Assembly: GCF_010078385.1 (NCBI RefSeq)
Contig: NZ_SIJC01000003.1
Coordinates: 124,001-188,000, forward strand
Direction of reading: 5' to 3'
DNA: 64,000 nucleotides
Origin: Chengkuizengella sediminis
GTDB taxonomy: Bacteria; Bacillota; Bacilli; Paenibacillales; KCTC-33759
Shown: piece after piece, positions 7,696-17,680 of the stretch
Numbering within the stretch: the first letter of the stretch is position 1
Layout: every line of letters starts with the position of its first letter
The notes under the pieces: generated by a model
Seen by the model: only the letters and a program-made list of their open reading frames with translations
Told to the model about the DNA's origin: nothing
The model's database searches: none
Made by a program: the position numbers and the translations under genes

Positions 7696-8169
7696 TCATG
7701 AATCTTGAATATAGTCAAGTGGGATTAACTTCAATTTCCCTTTACATTTTCCACAAACATATTTTGAGACATCCATTTTCCTTTTTCTTAAGTATGTAGT
7801 CTCACATTTCAAACACTCCAATTGATATCGATAAACATTTTCTTTAGGCTTGTCATTTAATGGTCTACAATATCTACTGCCACCCACTCTTTTTAATAAT
7901 TGTTTAAAATCTGCGTCACGATGTTTGTATCCTTTATTTAATAAATGTAAATGATAATGACATAGCTCGTGTTTAATAATTTTTTCCGTTTCATCTTTAC
8001 CAAATTGATCATAATGTTTCTTACTAATATCTATATCATGTGACCTGGTAAAATACCTACCGCCAGTTGACCGTAATCTACGGTTAAATTTGACCTGATG
8101 TAAAAAAGGTCGACCAAAAAACTGAAGTGATATTTGTTCTACCCAGGCTTGCAGTTGATCATCGTTCAA
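7696..8169 (-). CDS. SprT-like zinc metalloprotein
   Basis: 157 residues from a TTG start. The start is chosen because GGAGGG lies 6 nt upstream; the longer open frame has no ribosome site. The SprT-like domain carries the zinc motif HELCHYHLH, and the C-terminus has a zinc ribbon with two Cys-x2-Cys pairs (CLKCE, CGKCK). The family (B. subtilis YdcK) is related to the Spartan protease, but bacterial function is poorly known. It lies near alr/ndoA/ydcC, as in other Bacillales. Confidence 0.85.
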   Translation of the reverse strand: MNDDQLQAWVEQISLQFFGRPFLHQVKFNRRLRSTGGRYFTRSHDIDISKKHYDQFGKDETEKIIKHELCHYHLHLLNKGYKHRDADFKQLLKRVGGSRYCRPLNDKPKENVYRYQLECLKCETTYLRKRKMDVSKYVCGKCKGKLKLIPLDYIQDS

Positions 8170-8304
8170 CACATACCCTCCATTTACAATGTATAAACAC
8201 AATAACTTCGTAAATTAAGTAGTTAAATAACTATACTTGAATTTTAACTTATACCTAAGTTAAACTGTCAAGTATAAAGATTTTCTAGAGAGGGGAAATA
8301 ACTG

Positions 8305-8658
8305 ATGTCTCAATATAAATACGTCATTTTACAATTAAACGAAAAAATTGATTTTGTAGAAATGCCATCTACTCATGCATATCAGTTAAGTGCACTAAAT
8401 GTCAGATTACATAAAGAACTCAACAAATTAACTGCTAACAATGTACCGACACTTCCAATGGTTATTGCAGAATGTGACAACCTGGACTTAATTACTCAAA
8501 AAAATCAAATTATTGATGGTTTATTGTATATGACCCAACTAGAGAAAGAGTTTTCTAATACGAATGAAACGTCATATCCTTTAATTTCTCTACTTACAGA
8601 AATTAGAGCGCTTCTAGCACAATTAGAACAATGGTACGAAGAAGAAGTTGAAGCTTAA
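8305..8658 (+). CDS. Conserved hypothetical helical protein
   Basis: 117 residues, soluble, acidic, no cysteines in a metal-site pattern and no signal. The C-terminal half is predicted helical (..ISLLTEIRALLAQLEQWYEEEVEA). A GAGAGGGG ribosome site precedes the ATG. I do not recognise a family. It is divergent from the SprT-like gene and upstream of cmpA. Confidence 0.7.
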   Translation: MSQYKYVILQLNEKIDFVEMPSTHAYQLSALNVRLHKELNKLTANNVPTLPMVIAECDNLDLITQKNQIIDGLLYMTQLEKEFSNTNETSYPLISLLTEIRALLAQLEQWYEEEVEA

Positions 8659-8781
8659 ATCTTGACACGGACATGCACAATCTATTTCTGATTCCATAAA
8701 GTAATTTAAATAAAGTAAACTCTTCTCCCTTTAGAGGATTTAATATGGGGATAAAAATTTACTTCGGAGGTGGATTGTGAT

Positions 8782-8901
8782 ATGCCAAATTGGTTTTACA
8801 ATCAATTGATTCGTGCTTACCGCAATAAAGATAAACGTAAAGTACAACTACTGAATGAATGTTGGTTTTTTTACAATCAACTAGAGAAGAAAATTGAATA
8901 A
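8782..8901 (+). CDS. cmpA: Cortex morphogenetic protein CmpA
   Basis: A 39-residue protein with the CmpA signature: MPNW start, basic middle, and LLNECWFFY near the C-terminus. CmpA is a sporulation adaptor that, with ClpXP, removes mis-assembled SpoIVA so that cortex assembly proceeds only after proper coat-base assembly. The ribosome site GGAGGTGG lies upstream and a terminator follows immediately. Family length is about 37 residues. Confidence 0.85.
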   Translation: MPNWFYNQLIRAYRNKDKRKVQLLNECWFFYNQLEKKIE

Positions 8902-8934
8902 TAAATTAAATATACCTGACTTATATTATCATTA

Positions 8935-8973
8935 AATCACCCCAAACTAGAAGATAGTTCTGGGGTGATTTTG
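8935..8973 (+). terminator. Terminator of cmpA
   Basis: AATCACCCCA and TGGGGTGATT form a long stem followed by TTTT, about 35 nt after the cmpA stop codon. Confidence 0.8.
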
Positions 8974-9011
8974 ATGATATCTTAAGATTAACAATTGGAG
9001 GAAATGAAATT

Positions 9012-9359
9012 ATGGATCTGCCAAATTGCCCAAAATGCAATTCAGAATACACTTACCATGATGGAAGTCTCTTTGTTTGCCCAGAATGTGGACATGAGTG
9101 GACTTCAGAATTAGAAACTGGGAATGCCGAAGATAAAAAAATGATCAAAGATGCAAATGGAAATGTCTTAAGTGATGGTGATACTGTTACTGTAATCAAA
9201 GATCTTAAAGTAAAAGGGAGTTCATCCGTCGTAAAAATAGGTACAAAAGTAAAAAATATACGTTTGGTTGATGGTGATCATGATATTGATTGTAAAATTG
9301 AAGGTTTTGGAGCTATGAAATTAAAATCTCAATTTGTAAAAAAGGTATCACCGCATTAA
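9012..9359 (+). CDS. PhnA/YjdM-family zinc-ribbon protein
   Basis: 115 residues: an N-terminal zinc ribbon ([16 protein letters not shown]) followed by a PhnA-type beta-barrel domain ([17 protein letters not shown]). Despite its old name the family is not established as part of phosphonate breakdown; the cellular role is unclear. A GGAGG ribosome site precedes the start. The stop codon overlaps that of the convergent tex gene (TTAA). Confidence 0.88.
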   Translation: MDLPNCPKCNSEYTYHDGSLFVCPECGHEWTSELETGNAEDKKMIKDANGNVLSDGDTVTVIKDLKVKGSSSVVKIGTKVKNIRLVDGDHDIDCKIEGFGAMKLKSQFVKKVSPH

Positions 9360-11593
9360 TCTGCCTGCTTCATCGTCAGGCTTACTCTTCCCTTTTTCTC
9401 ATCAACCTTTAGTACCCACACTATTACGACATCACCAACAGATACAACATCCAGCGGATGTTTCACAAATTTATCACTGAGCTCTGATATATGTACAAGT
9501 CCGTCATTTTTGATGCCAATATCTACAAATGCTCCAAAATCAATGACATTCCTTACCGTTCCCTTTAATTCCATACCTGGTTTAATATCCTCTAATTTTA
9601 ATACATCTGTCCTTAAAATAGGTGCTGGGAGATCCTCACGTGGGTCTCTTCCAGGTTTTTGTAAGCTGTCGAATATATCTTTCATCGTAGGTAAACCCAC
9701 ATCCAGTTTATCCGCAAGCTCTTCTGGGTTATGTGCTTGTAAAATGTCTTTAAATTGAGAAGAATTTATTTGATTTAACTCTAATTGGAGCTCTTTAAAT
9801 AAAAGATCCACTATTTTATAAGATTCAGGATGAATAGGTGTATAGTCAAGTGGATTCACACCATCCCTAATTCTCATAAACCCTACGCATTGCTCATATG
9901 ACTTAGCACCTAAACGCGGCACTTTTTTTAATTGACCTCTCTTTTTAAATTTCCCATTTTCTTCTCTATACTTTACAATGTTCCTCGCAATCGTCTGATT
10001 GACTCCTGATACATAAGATAATAGAGAAGGTGATGCTGTATTTAAGTCTACACCAACATGATTTACAGCAGACTCAACGATAACCTTTAAACTTTCTTCT
10101 AACCTTTTTTGTGAAACGTCATGTTGATATTGTCCTACTCCTATGGATTTGGGATCTATTTTTACCAATTCTGCTAAAGGATCCTGTAACCGCCTTCCGA
10201 TAGATACCGCACTTCGTTCTGCTACATCAAGGTCTGGAAATTCTTCTTGTGCTAACTTAGAAGCTGAATAAACACTAGCGCCTGCTTCATTAACAATGAT
10301 ATATTGCAGTTGTGCATCCTGTAACTCCTGTATTAAATCCGCTACAAATTGCTCTGATTCCCTTGAAGCTGTTCCATTGCCTATCGCAATAAGTTGAATT
10401 CCATACTTATTGATAAATTCTTTAAATATTGCTTTAGCTTCTGCGATTTTATTTTCTGGTGGTGTAGGATATGTAACTGCTATATCTAACATCTTACCTG
10501 TTTCATCAATCGCTGCAAGCTTGCAACCTGTTCGATATGCCGGGTCGACAGCTAATACAATTTTCCCTTTGATAGGAGGCTGAAGTAATAAACTACTAAG
10601 GTTCTCACCAAAAATCTCAATGGCTTTCTCCTCAGCTTTTCCTGTTAGTTCATTTCGGACCTCGCGTTCAATAGACGGTGCAATGAGTCGCTTATATGCA
10701 TCTTCAATAACTTGATGCAAGATATTTGTTACAACTGAATTCCTAGTAATCACTTTTTTATTGATGTATTCATAAATTCGTTCAGTAGGTAACTCCAAAC
10801 GAACTTTTAGGATTTTTTCACGTTCCCCGCGATTGATTGCCAAAATGCGGTGAGGTGGCATTTTACGAATCGGTTCTTGATAAGCATAATACATTTCATA
10901 TACGGACTCTAGCTGGTCATCCTTCGCTTCTACATCCATTAAACTCTGATCAAATGTAAATTTACGGATCCATGTACGAATCTTTGCATCATCTGATATA
11001 CTTTCTGCTATAATATCCATCGCACCCTGTATTGCATCTTCGGCTTTTTCTACCCCTTTTTCAAGATCCACATACTTTCCTGCTTCAGTATCAACTGAAC
11101 CTTCTAAAAGTTGCTTCTTAATCCAAATTGAAAATGGTTCCAATCCACGTTCCTTTGCTACCGTTGCGCGAGTTTTTCTTTTCAGTTTATAAGGGCGATA
11201 AAGATCCTCTACTTCTTGCAGTTTTTCAGCTTTTAGTATATCTTGTTTCAAACTATCCGATAATTTCCCCTGTTCATCAATGAGCCTGATCACTTCGATC
11301 TTTCGATCTTCTAAATTACGCAAGTAAAAGAGTCGTTCTTGAATTTCTCGTAAAGCAACTTCATTAAGCTCTCCTGTTTTTTCTTTGCGATACCTCGCGA
11401 TAAATGGAATCGTATTTCCTTCATCCAGTAAATTCACCGTGGTTTTTACTTGACGGTAAGCGATTTGGAGCTCTTTACTGATTTGTTTTAGAATCCTTTC
11501 TTGTGTTTGGCTCTCTGTCTCATGTAAAACTCGTTCATTTTTTTCCACAAATTGTGTTTTGTCTACTGTTCCATGTTCAGGCAAAAGAATCAT
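9356..11593 (-). CDS. tex: Tex transcription accessory RNA-binding protein
   Basis: 745 residues with the Tex layout: N-terminal helical Tex domain ([18 protein letters not shown]), YqgF/RNase H-like fold (about 345-480; [18 protein letters not shown]), helix-hairpin-helix region (about 510-590) and a C-terminal S1 RNA-binding domain ([16 protein letters not shown]). Tex family proteins bind nucleic acids and affect transcription. The start gives about 15 residues more than typical Tex; the first residues ([11 protein letters not shown]) are unlike the family, so a later start is possible. Confidence 0.92.
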   Translation of the reverse strand: MILLPEHGTVDKTQFVEKNERVLHETESQTQERILKQISKELQIAYRQVKTTVNLLDEGNTIPFIARYRKEKTGELNEVALREIQERLFYLRNLEDRKIEVIRLIDEQGKLSDSLKQDILKAEKLQEVEDLYRPYKLKRKTRATVAKERGLEPFSIWIKKQLLEGSVDTEAGKYVDLEKGVEKAEDAIQGAMDIIAESISDDAKIRTWIRKFTFDQSLMDVEAKDDQLESVYEMYYAYQEPIRKMPPHRILAINRGEREKILKVRLELPTERIYEYINKKVITRNSVVTNILHQVIEDAYKRLIAPSIEREVRNELTGKAEEKAIEIFGENLSSLLLQPPIKGKIVLAVDPAYRTGCKLAAIDETGKMLDIAVTYPTPPENKIAEAKAIFKEFINKYGIQLIAIGNGTASRESEQFVADLIQELQDAQLQYIIVNEAGASVYSASKLAQEEFPDLDVAERSAVSIGRRLQDPLAELVKIDPKSIGVGQYQHDVSQKRLEESLKVIVESAVNHVGVDLNTASPSLLSYVSGVNQTIARNIVKYREENGKFKKRGQLKKVPRLGAKSYEQCVGFMRIRDGVNPLDYTPIHPESYKIVDLLFKELQLELNQINSSQFKDILQAHNPEELADKLDVGLPTMKDIFDSLQKPGRDPREDLPAPILRTDVLKLEDIKPGMELKGTVRNVIDFGAFVDIGIKNDGLVHISELSDKFVKHPLDVVSVGDVVIVWVLKVDEKKGRVSLTMKQAD

Positions 11594-11645
11594 CCCCTGT
11601 TATAAATTTTATATGCATCTTTATCTACATCTTATGTATGTGGAA

Positions 11646-11674
11646 TCACAAAAAACGAGGGTTTAAGCCCTCGC
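11646..11674 (-). terminator. Terminator of the alr-ndoAI-ndoA unit
   Basis: Minus strand CGAGGGCTTAAACCCTCG followed by TTTTTTG, just after the ndoA stop codon. Confidence 0.88.
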
Positions 11675-11692
11675 TTGTTTGGAGTTATCCTA

Positions 11693-12043
11693 TTAAAATT
11701 CAATCAACCCTACGCTGATTTGTAAAGCTTCATCCACTTTACGCATGGTTTCTTCGTCTAAATGGGTGATCTTATCCGTAAGTCGTTGTTTATCAATTGT
11801 ACGAATTTGTTCTAATAAAATGACTGAATCACGATCAAACCCATGTGTTTTTGCATCAATTTCAACATGAGTTGGTAATTTCGCCTTTTGTATTTGTGCG
11901 GTAATAGCTGCCACTACAATAGTAGGGCTAAAACGATTACCTATATCATTTTGTATCACGATTACAGGTCTGACTCCACCTTGTTCAGATCCTACTACGG
12001 GTGATAAATCCGCATAAAAAACATCCCCGCGTTTCACTATCAA
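11693..12043 (-). CDS. ndoA: EndoA/MazF-type mRNA interferase toxin
   Basis: 116 residues, a very close match to the EndoA/NdoA family ([19 protein letters not shown].., [23 protein letters not shown]). The family cleaves mRNA at UACAU-type sites in B. subtilis. It is the second gene of a toxin-antitoxin pair, 3 nt after the antitoxin gene, and downstream of alr as in B. subtilis. Full length and apparently intact. Confidence 0.96.
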   Translation of the reverse strand: MIVKRGDVFYADLSPVVGSEQGGVRPVIVIQNDIGNRFSPTIVVAAITAQIQKAKLPTHVEIDAKTHGFDRDSVILLEQIRTIDKQRLTDKITHLDEETMRKVDEALQISVGLIEF

Positions 12044-12046
12044 GAG

Positions 12047-12337
12047 CTACACCCCGCTCACTAAACGGTCAGTCGTATTGTCCGCTTCTTCCTCCGCTTG
12101 AAAAGCCTCTGATGCCATATTCAGATTGATTTTTGCCATTTCCATATACCCGCGCTGCATCATTTCACGGATTTGCCTTTTTTTACGTTCCATGAGGTAC
12201 ACTTTCATTGCTTGTCGAATAAATTCGCTGCGATTGGATCGTTCCTGTTCTACGATTCCGTCAACCTCCTGTAATAAATGATCAGGTAAACTTATCATAA
12301 TTCTTTTAGTGTTCGTGTTATGAGCGTTGGACACCAA
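12047..12337 (-). CDS. ndoAI: EndoAI antitoxin (RHH)
   Basis: Ribbon-helix-helix antitoxin: NTKRIMISLPDHLLQEVD then SNRSEFIRQAMKVYL, with a C-terminal toxin-binding helix. GGAGG lies 7 nt before a TTG codon and 10 nt before the following GTG; one of these is the real start, because the longer open frame begins with hydrophobic residues foreign to the family. It represses its own operon and neutralises EndoA. Confidence 0.92.
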   Translation of the reverse strand: MVSNAHNTNTKRIMISLPDHLLQEVDGIVEQERSNRSEFIRQAMKVYLMERKKRQIREMMQRGYMEMAKINLNMASEAFQAEEEADNTTDRLVSGV

Positions 12338-12558
12338 TCTCACACCTCCAAAACATTTCCAAACCAATAATACCATTATGGCGTATATCAAGCAATTTTA
12401 TACAAGAGATAATATATGCATCTGATATATCAAGTATGCAACCATAACGGAAAAAACGTACATATTAAGGCCAGTTTGACCCCTACCTAAATATAATTCG
12501 ATATTAAAATCGAAATTCCTTCATGATTCTTCAATTTATGCATAGTAATTATTGGTTA

Positions 12559-13719
12559 TTATAAACGTAAACCGTTATGCACCATCACTGTTCTTCCATT
12601 TTGAACATATACATTTGGAACACGATGAGAGATCATACATACAATTTCATAATTTATGGTATCCAACTGATCAGCCAGTTCCTCTACAAGAATCTGTTCA
12701 TTACCTTGTTTACCAAACAATACAACCTCTTCACCAAGTTTAACATTATCCAATCCCGTTATATTAATCATACATTGATCCATACAAATTGTACCTACAA
12801 CTGGTACCCTTCTCCCTCTGATTAAAGCATCCACTTTCCCACTTAACATTCGAGAATAACCATCAGCATACCCTATAGGCAAGGTTGCAATTTGCTCATC
12901 ATTCTTCGTAAAATACCTGGTTCCATAACTGATACCCGATCCAGAAGGTAATACTTTTGAGTGTACAATTTTAGTTTTCAAACTCATCACTGGTTTAAGA
13001 TCAACTTTATGATGATTTATTTCTGTTGACGGATAAAGCCCATACATACTGATTCCAAGTCTCACCATATTATAAGAATACTCAGGTAAATCTATTGCAA
13101 TTGCACTATTACCTGTGTGGATTATTGAAAAAGTGATATTTTTTTGTTTAAAATAGTCAACAATCCCTTTAAAAAGTTGATATTGTTCTAAAGTGTATGT
13201 TTTATCCTCTTCGTCTGCATTCGCAAAATGAGTATAAACACCTTCAATTTCAACTCCATCAAGCTGTAGTACTTTCTCAATAAAAGGGATGGCATTTTCG
13301 TAACGCACGCCTAACCGTCCCATACCTGTATCTATTTTAATATGAACTTTAATTGGTTCATGGTTTCTTATTTTGCATAAAGCTTCGACGGTTTCATCCT
13401 GAAAAACAGTTAATGTGATATCATGTTGAATAGCTAGTTCAACAGCTTCAGGAGGAATGTATCCAAGTATGAGGATCGGTGCAGTAATTCCTGAATTACG
13501 AAGTTCCAAAGCTTCATCCAAAAACGCAACAGCGATATATTGGGCTCCACTTAAGATCGCTTGTTTAGCTACTTCTACTGCACCGTGTCCATAAGCGTTT
13601 GCTTTAACTACAGCCATAATTCCCATATGATTAGGAAGAATCTCTTGAAATCTTGTTAGGTTATAATGTAAAGCGTCCAAAGATATTTCAGCCCAAGTTG
13701 GGCGATAATATGAATCCAT
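12559..13719 (-). CDS. alr: Alanine racemase
   Basis: 386 residues. The PLP lysine is visible in VVKANAYGHG, and the opposite catalytic tyrosine in the GISYGTRY region; the C-terminal beta domain is complete. It makes D-alanine for peptidoglycan. I chose the second ATG because AAGGTG lies 8 nt upstream. It sits between ydcC and ndoAI, the conserved Bacillales order. Confidence 0.96.
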   Translation of the reverse strand: MDSYYRPTWAEISLDALHYNLTRFQEILPNHMGIMAVVKANAYGHGAVEVAKQAILSGAQYIAVAFLDEALELRNSGITAPILILGYIPPEAVELAIQHDITLTVFQDETVEALCKIRNHEPIKVHIKIDTGMGRLGVRYENAIPFIEKVLQLDGVEIEGVYTHFANADEEDKTYTLEQYQLFKGIVDYFKQKNITFSIIHTGNSAIAIDLPEYSYNMVRLGISMYGLYPSTEINHHKVDLKPVMSLKTKIVHSKVLPSGSGISYGTRYFTKNDEQIATLPIGYADGYSRMLSGKVDALIRGRRVPVVGTICMDQCMINITGLDNVKLGEEVVLFGKQGNEQILVEELADQLDTINYEIVCMISHRVPNVYVQNGRTVMVHNGLRL

Positions 13720-13844
13720 CGTATGTTCACCTTCTTCACACAATAAGGAACAAAGAAATAAATATTGTGATTATGCCTATCCCTTTAATGTTAATCGCTT
13801 ATGATAAGGCTGTCAATGAACAAACTACAAACAAGTTTTGGTAT

Positions 13845-14903
13845 TTATTTTCCTATTTGTCCTTCTAAAGATTGTGCTACCTTCACCATTTCTTCCTTAG
13901 GTAAATCATCTGTCGTTAATTTGAATTCCACTCCATCATAATTCCAGCTCAATGTCTTTTGTATTTCACCTGTTAATACTGCAAAAGTATAACCTAAATC
14001 AATAATTTCACCTTGGGTAAGGCTCACATCTTTAGCTTCTGGTTTTTCCTCAATAATCGTGTAATTATATACTCCAGCATAACGAACTAAGATTGCTAAA
14101 TGGTCATCACGCGGAACTTCTCTTAAATCACTAAACTCCACTCCTTCAGGTGTATAACTTGGCGTGTAAACTCCAAACGATAGGTTTGTTGGACCTGACT
14201 CAGCTTCATTATCTTCCGCTTCTTGATCTGCTAAAAAAGTAGGAAGTGATTTCATTTGCCACATGGATAAGTTACGCTTCATATCAAAGGCATCGTCCTC
14301 AAATTGTTTACCAAACTCAAATTCATTAAACTTCACTAATACAAGCACAGATGCACTATCATCAGCAATCTCCACTTGTTGTGGTTCATAACCATCTTTG
14401 CTTAACCAAATCTTTTGACGACTTAAAGAACGATTTTGATAATTGGCATTTACATCAAATACAAAAGATTTTTGTTCATCATCCATTGTAAATTGTCTTT
14501 CATCATCCGTTAAAATGCTATTTACTAAAGTTTCATATAAATATACTTGCCCTTGCTGCCCTGGCCAATCACTTTGGAATCGAAAGCTCTTCTGTAAATG
14601 AGGGGTGAGTACAAAAACTCCCTCGTCATTACGTAAAACAATTTGAGTGACATCTCTTTCACTATTCGTAATGGAGATACGATAATAATGAGGCGACTTA
14701 TAACTTACCTCTAATTGATACTCCTGTGCTTCATTTCCTGTGTTCAGTGTCATTGTTCCCGTTCCATGATAGCTCTCCAAGTCTTTTAGCTTCTTTTCTA
14801 AATCACCAACTACGTCATCTGCATCTCTCGAACCACAGGCTGACAAGATAAGTGATACGCATATCACAACGATAAATATCCATGTGATTTTACGCATACG
14901 CAT
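13845..14903 (-). CDS. ydcC: YdcC-like lipoprotein (LolA-type fold)
   Basis: A lipoprotein with a lipobox (SLILSACGS) after a basic, hydrophobic signal. The N-terminal two-thirds resembles LolA-like carriers (LEKKLKDLESYHGTGTMTL.., VLRNDEGVFVLTP) and the C-terminus a DUF4367-like domain. In B. subtilis ydcC lies directly upstream of alr. I believe it is sporulation-expressed there, but that is from memory. GGAGG lies 8 nt before the chosen ATG. A role at the outer face of the membrane is inferred. Confidence 0.85.
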   Translation of the reverse strand: MRMRKITWIFIVVICVSLILSACGSRDADDVVGDLEKKLKDLESYHGTGTMTLNTGNEAQEYQLEVSYKSPHYYRISITNSERDVTQIVLRNDEGVFVLTPHLQKSFRFQSDWPGQQGQVYLYETLVNSILTDDERQFTMDDEQKSFVFDVNANYQNRSLSRQKIWLSKDGYEPQQVEIADDSASVLVLVKFNEFEFGKQFEDDAFDMKRNLSMWQMKSLPTFLADQEAEDNEAESGPTNLSFGVYTPSYTPEGVEFSDLREVPRDDHLAILVRYAGVYNYTIIEEKPEAKDVSLTQGEIIDLGYTFAVLTGEIQKTLSWNYDGVEFKLTTDDLPKEEMVKVAQSLEGQIGK

Positions 14904-15135
14904 GTACATCCCCTCCACAAAAAGTTTAATTTACTGATACATGTCTATGTGGGAACTTGGACATTTATGCAGACTAGCTTAACAAGCAAAATAAAAAAAG
15001 AGGAGTTACAAAATATGAATCGATGATCCTGACATAAAATATATAAACACTAAATTTTATGGGGGTCTTTTCCATAATAAGATTTTGCCAAATGAAGTGA
15101 TTTCGTAAAAGGTGGGGGTTCATGTGGTTTGATGG

Positions 15136-15169
15136 ATAAGAAGCTCTCCAAAACCGGAGAGCTTCTTAT
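15136..15169. terminator. Strong 14-bp hairpin between ydcC and the LtrA-like gene
   Basis: ATAAGAAGCTCTCC and its exact complement flank a 6-nt loop, just downstream of the LtrA-like gene stop. There is no good U-tract, so it may be an mRNA-stabilising or factor-assisted terminator hairpin. The rest of this 280-bp intergenic stretch shows nothing else I can support. Confidence 0.6.
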
Positions 15170-15184
15170 CATAACTGAGTTAAG

Positions 15185-16276
15185 TTACCTAGTTGTAATT
15201 TTTGCATAAACAATAAAGAAAATAGCTAGTTGTATCACGATAACAATCTTGGGTACAACAAATAATAAATCAATGAGTATAAATAAAGCCAATATACCTA
15301 CAAATAATCCTAGATGGTAAACCTTTAATCGATGATGTACGTGTCTGTATTGATGAAAAACTAAAGTTGTTGCAAAGAAATATAATATAACTGATGAAAA
15401 TACAAAAAATACCATGAAGTAGTACTCTACCTCGTATAAATACATCAATTGTAACGAAACGGCGATCATACTTAGGGAAGTAAAAATAAGTAAATGACCA
15501 TAAATGATTGAATGTCCTGCAGTTTTCAAGTTTTTATCAACCTTTTTCTCCATGTTATCAAAATACTGCCACCACATTGAAATAATGACTATAAATGATA
15601 TGGCCGAAAACAAAATGGAATACCAGTCACCGTCTTTAGGATCTAGTATAGAAAGAGCACTTACTATAGATTCACCAAAGAGAATGATGGTAAACAATCC
15701 AAACCGTTCTAATAAATGAGCGATATTTGTCGGGTACTTAATTAGATATTTTCTTCCGAACATAGGAATGATTATCTCTACAACAATCCCCAAATAAAAC
15801 ACAACATACCTAATCCAAGAATCGAAAAAGATAGATAAGAATGAGATTATAATTCCAATCCAGAAGTAAGTTCCCAAATATTGAGCAACCTTTTGTCGAT
15901 CCCCTTCTTCACGCCTTCTAGCAACAAGGTGTTGACTCACTGTAAAAACCCTTAGTCCTAAATAACCAAAAAGAAAAGAATAATAATACTTATCAAAGTC
16001 AACAGATAAACTTGAAATCATAATGAGCGTAAAAAACATTTGTATGATCATAAAGACACGCTGGTGAGTTAAATCTTCACCGAATCGATTAATAAACAGC
16101 GTTTGTCCTACCCATGCCCACCATATGGGAATAATCATTAATACAAACTTCAATATGTACTCTGCATGAATTACCCCTTCTTCAACGTGCAAAAGTACGT
16201 GCGTCGTAGTTGCAATAGCCACTACAAATACCAAATCATAAAAAAGTTCTAACCAAGTTACTTTTTTCTCGTGCAC
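15185..16276 (-). CDS. LtrA-family membrane protein
   Basis: 363 residues with about ten transmembrane segments. The N-terminal motif VTWLELFYDLVFVVAIA is typical of the low-temperature-requirement A family, as are FGESIV and MWWQYFD further in. The biochemical function is unknown. Monocistronic, divergent from a MarR-type gene. Confidence 0.88.
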   Translation of the reverse strand: MHEKKVTWLELFYDLVFVVAIATTTHVLLHVEEGVIHAEYILKFVLMIIPIWWAWVGQTLFINRFGEDLTHQRVFMIIQMFFTLIMISSLSVDFDKYYYSFLFGYLGLRVFTVSQHLVARRREEGDRQKVAQYLGTYFWIGIIISFLSIFFDSWIRYVVFYLGIVVEIIIPMFGRKYLIKYPTNIAHLLERFGLFTIILFGESIVSALSILDPKDGDWYSILFSAISFIVIISMWWQYFDNMEKKVDKNLKTAGHSIIYGHLLIFTSLSMIAVSLQLMYLYEVEYYFMVFFVFSSVILYFFATTLVFHQYRHVHHRLKVYHLGLFVGILALFILIDLLFVVPKIVIVIQLAIFFIVYAKITTR

Positions 16277-16386
16277 CTATTAACCCCCATTTCGAAATAA
16301 ATAATATTTATTATCTTATGTATTTTTATGTTTGACAATTATATCAGTTTAATACTAAACTATCAATGCATTGAGGTGATGACATT

Positions 16387-16833
16387 ATGAAACAAAATAC
16401 TAATAAATTATTAAATGATAAAGAAAAGCGATTAGGTTTAATATTGTGGATTAGATTCGTGCGATTTGTTAATAAAAATTCCCGCCAATCCAATCAATTT
16501 CTAAACCAATGGAATTTATCCACTGCCCAATTTGATGTTTTAGCACAAATTGGCTCATATACTCATGGACGGTTAACACAACAGGAATTAGCGAAAAGGA
16601 TGCTTGTCACGAAAGGAAATGTCACTCTATTATTAAAAAAAATGGAGGATGTTGATCTCATTATACGTGAGCAGGAATGGAAGAATAAATATATTTCTCT
16701 AACAAAAAAAGGAGAGCAACTTTACAATGAGGTCGTGCCCCAGCAAGAACAACTTCGTGCAAATCAATTTCGTGGATTGAACCGTGAAGAGCAAAAGCAG
16801 TTACTATACTTGTTAAAAAAAATTCAAAAATGA
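16387..16833 (+). CDS. MarR-family transcriptional regulator
   Basis: 148 residues with a winged helix of MarR type (TQQELAKRMLVTKGNVTLLLKKME, then wing ..REQEWKNKYISLTKKG). It is divergent from the LtrA-like gene and 34 nt upstream of the ferredoxin/CDGSH gene. Control of one or both neighbours is inferred. No ligand can be read from the sequence. Confidence 0.9.
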   Translation: MKQNTNKLLNDKEKRLGLILWIRFVRFVNKNSRQSNQFLNQWNLSTAQFDVLAQIGSYTHGRLTQQELAKRMLVTKGNVTLLLKKMEDVDLIIREQEWKNKYISLTKKGEQLYNEVVPQQEQLRANQFRGLNREEQKQLLYLLKKIQK

Positions 16834-16867
16834 TCTAAATAATATCAAACTTAGGAGTGAGTATACT

Positions 16868-17269
16868 TTGACTACAAATATAAAAAAATATACTGGTAAA
16901 CATATTGATGTCTCTTTTAATCGCAAAAGATGTATTCATGCCGCAAAATGTGTAAGGGGATTACCAAAAGTATTTAATTTAAAAAATAAGCCATGGATTG
17001 ATACTGACGGGGATATAGCAGATAAAATAGCTGAAGTGATAGAAAAATGCCCAAGTGGTGCATTGGAATATATCCGTAAAGATGGTGGTGAACAAGAAAT
17101 CCCAAGCAAAAAAACTACGATTGAAGAAAATGCTAACGGTACTCTTTTTATTAGAGGAGACTTGTCCATTAATCAGGGTGAAGACAATATTAAAAGCAAT
17201 CGTGCATCTCTTTGTGGTTGTGGTTTATCTAAAAACAAACCTTTTTGTGATAACAGCCATCAAAAGTAA
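16868..17269 (+). CDS. Fused YjdI-like ferredoxin and CDGSH iron-sulfur protein
   Basis: 133 residues from a TTG start with an AGGAG site. The N-terminal half is a YjdI-type Fer4 domain (CIHAAKCVRG..CPSGALEY). The C-terminal half is a CDGSH-type [2Fe-2S] domain (CGCGLSKNKPFCDNSH), where the canonical Gly of CDGSH is Asn. Redox or Fe-S storage is the family role. The protein ends right after SHQK, slightly shorter than usual, and the next bases belong to a broken Cys-rich gene, so its 3' end may be an insertion edge. Confidence 0.88.
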   Translation: MTTNIKKYTGKHIDVSFNRKRCIHAAKCVRGLPKVFNLKNKPWIDTDGDIADKIAEVIEKCPSGALEYIRKDGGEQEIPSKKTTIEENANGTLFIRGDLSINQGEDNIKSNRASLCGCGLSKNKPFCDNSHQK

Positions 17270-17274
17270 TGACA

Positions 17275-17400
17275 ATTCCTTCTCCAACATTACTAATTTT
17301 CCCTTCAATCGGAGAATCACAAATTGCAATGCAGTCATCAAATGAGTATTGGCTCACATTTAATCTATTAAGATCGCATGGATTTATTAAAAGTGGGCTT
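17275..17400 (-). pseudogene. Fragment of a Cys-rich two-domain gene
   Basis: The minus strand codes for part of the second domain of the Cys-rich family (..GKISNVGEGIVITFDG..) but lacks the DCCVCPM half and the terminal FIISTCFI segment. It abuts the ferredoxin/CDGSH gene tail to tail. It marks the left edge of the integrated region. Confidence 0.6.
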
Positions 17401-17680
17401 AAAGCTGCTTTCATATCCCTACTGATTAGTATTTTCAGAGAGTAAATAGATAGAAAGTATCGAAAATATTCATAGGGATTATTAGGGGACATTTATAAGG
17501 ACACCTATTACCGAAATCTTTAGGAAATTCAAAAAGGCACAGGGACTATCTGAGGCTAGAAAACAAAAAATAAACACTAAAAATAGTGCCCACTTACTCA
17601 TTTAATGTGTCCATGTTATCACTTGTTTCAGAATTTTCGAGGTTCATTTTCTTTTGATTTACCGTGAAGTCCCAGCATGT

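Noticed and set aside
7456-7701. Frame across the tRNA-Ser and tRNA-Asn genes
   Set aside because: The DNA folds as two canonical tRNAs; the same applies to the frames over tRNA-Leu and tRNA-Glu.
17055-17345. 96-codon frame inside the ferredoxin/CDGSH gene
   Set aside because: Out-of-frame shadow; the TTG-started frame has both Fe-S motifs and a ribosome site.
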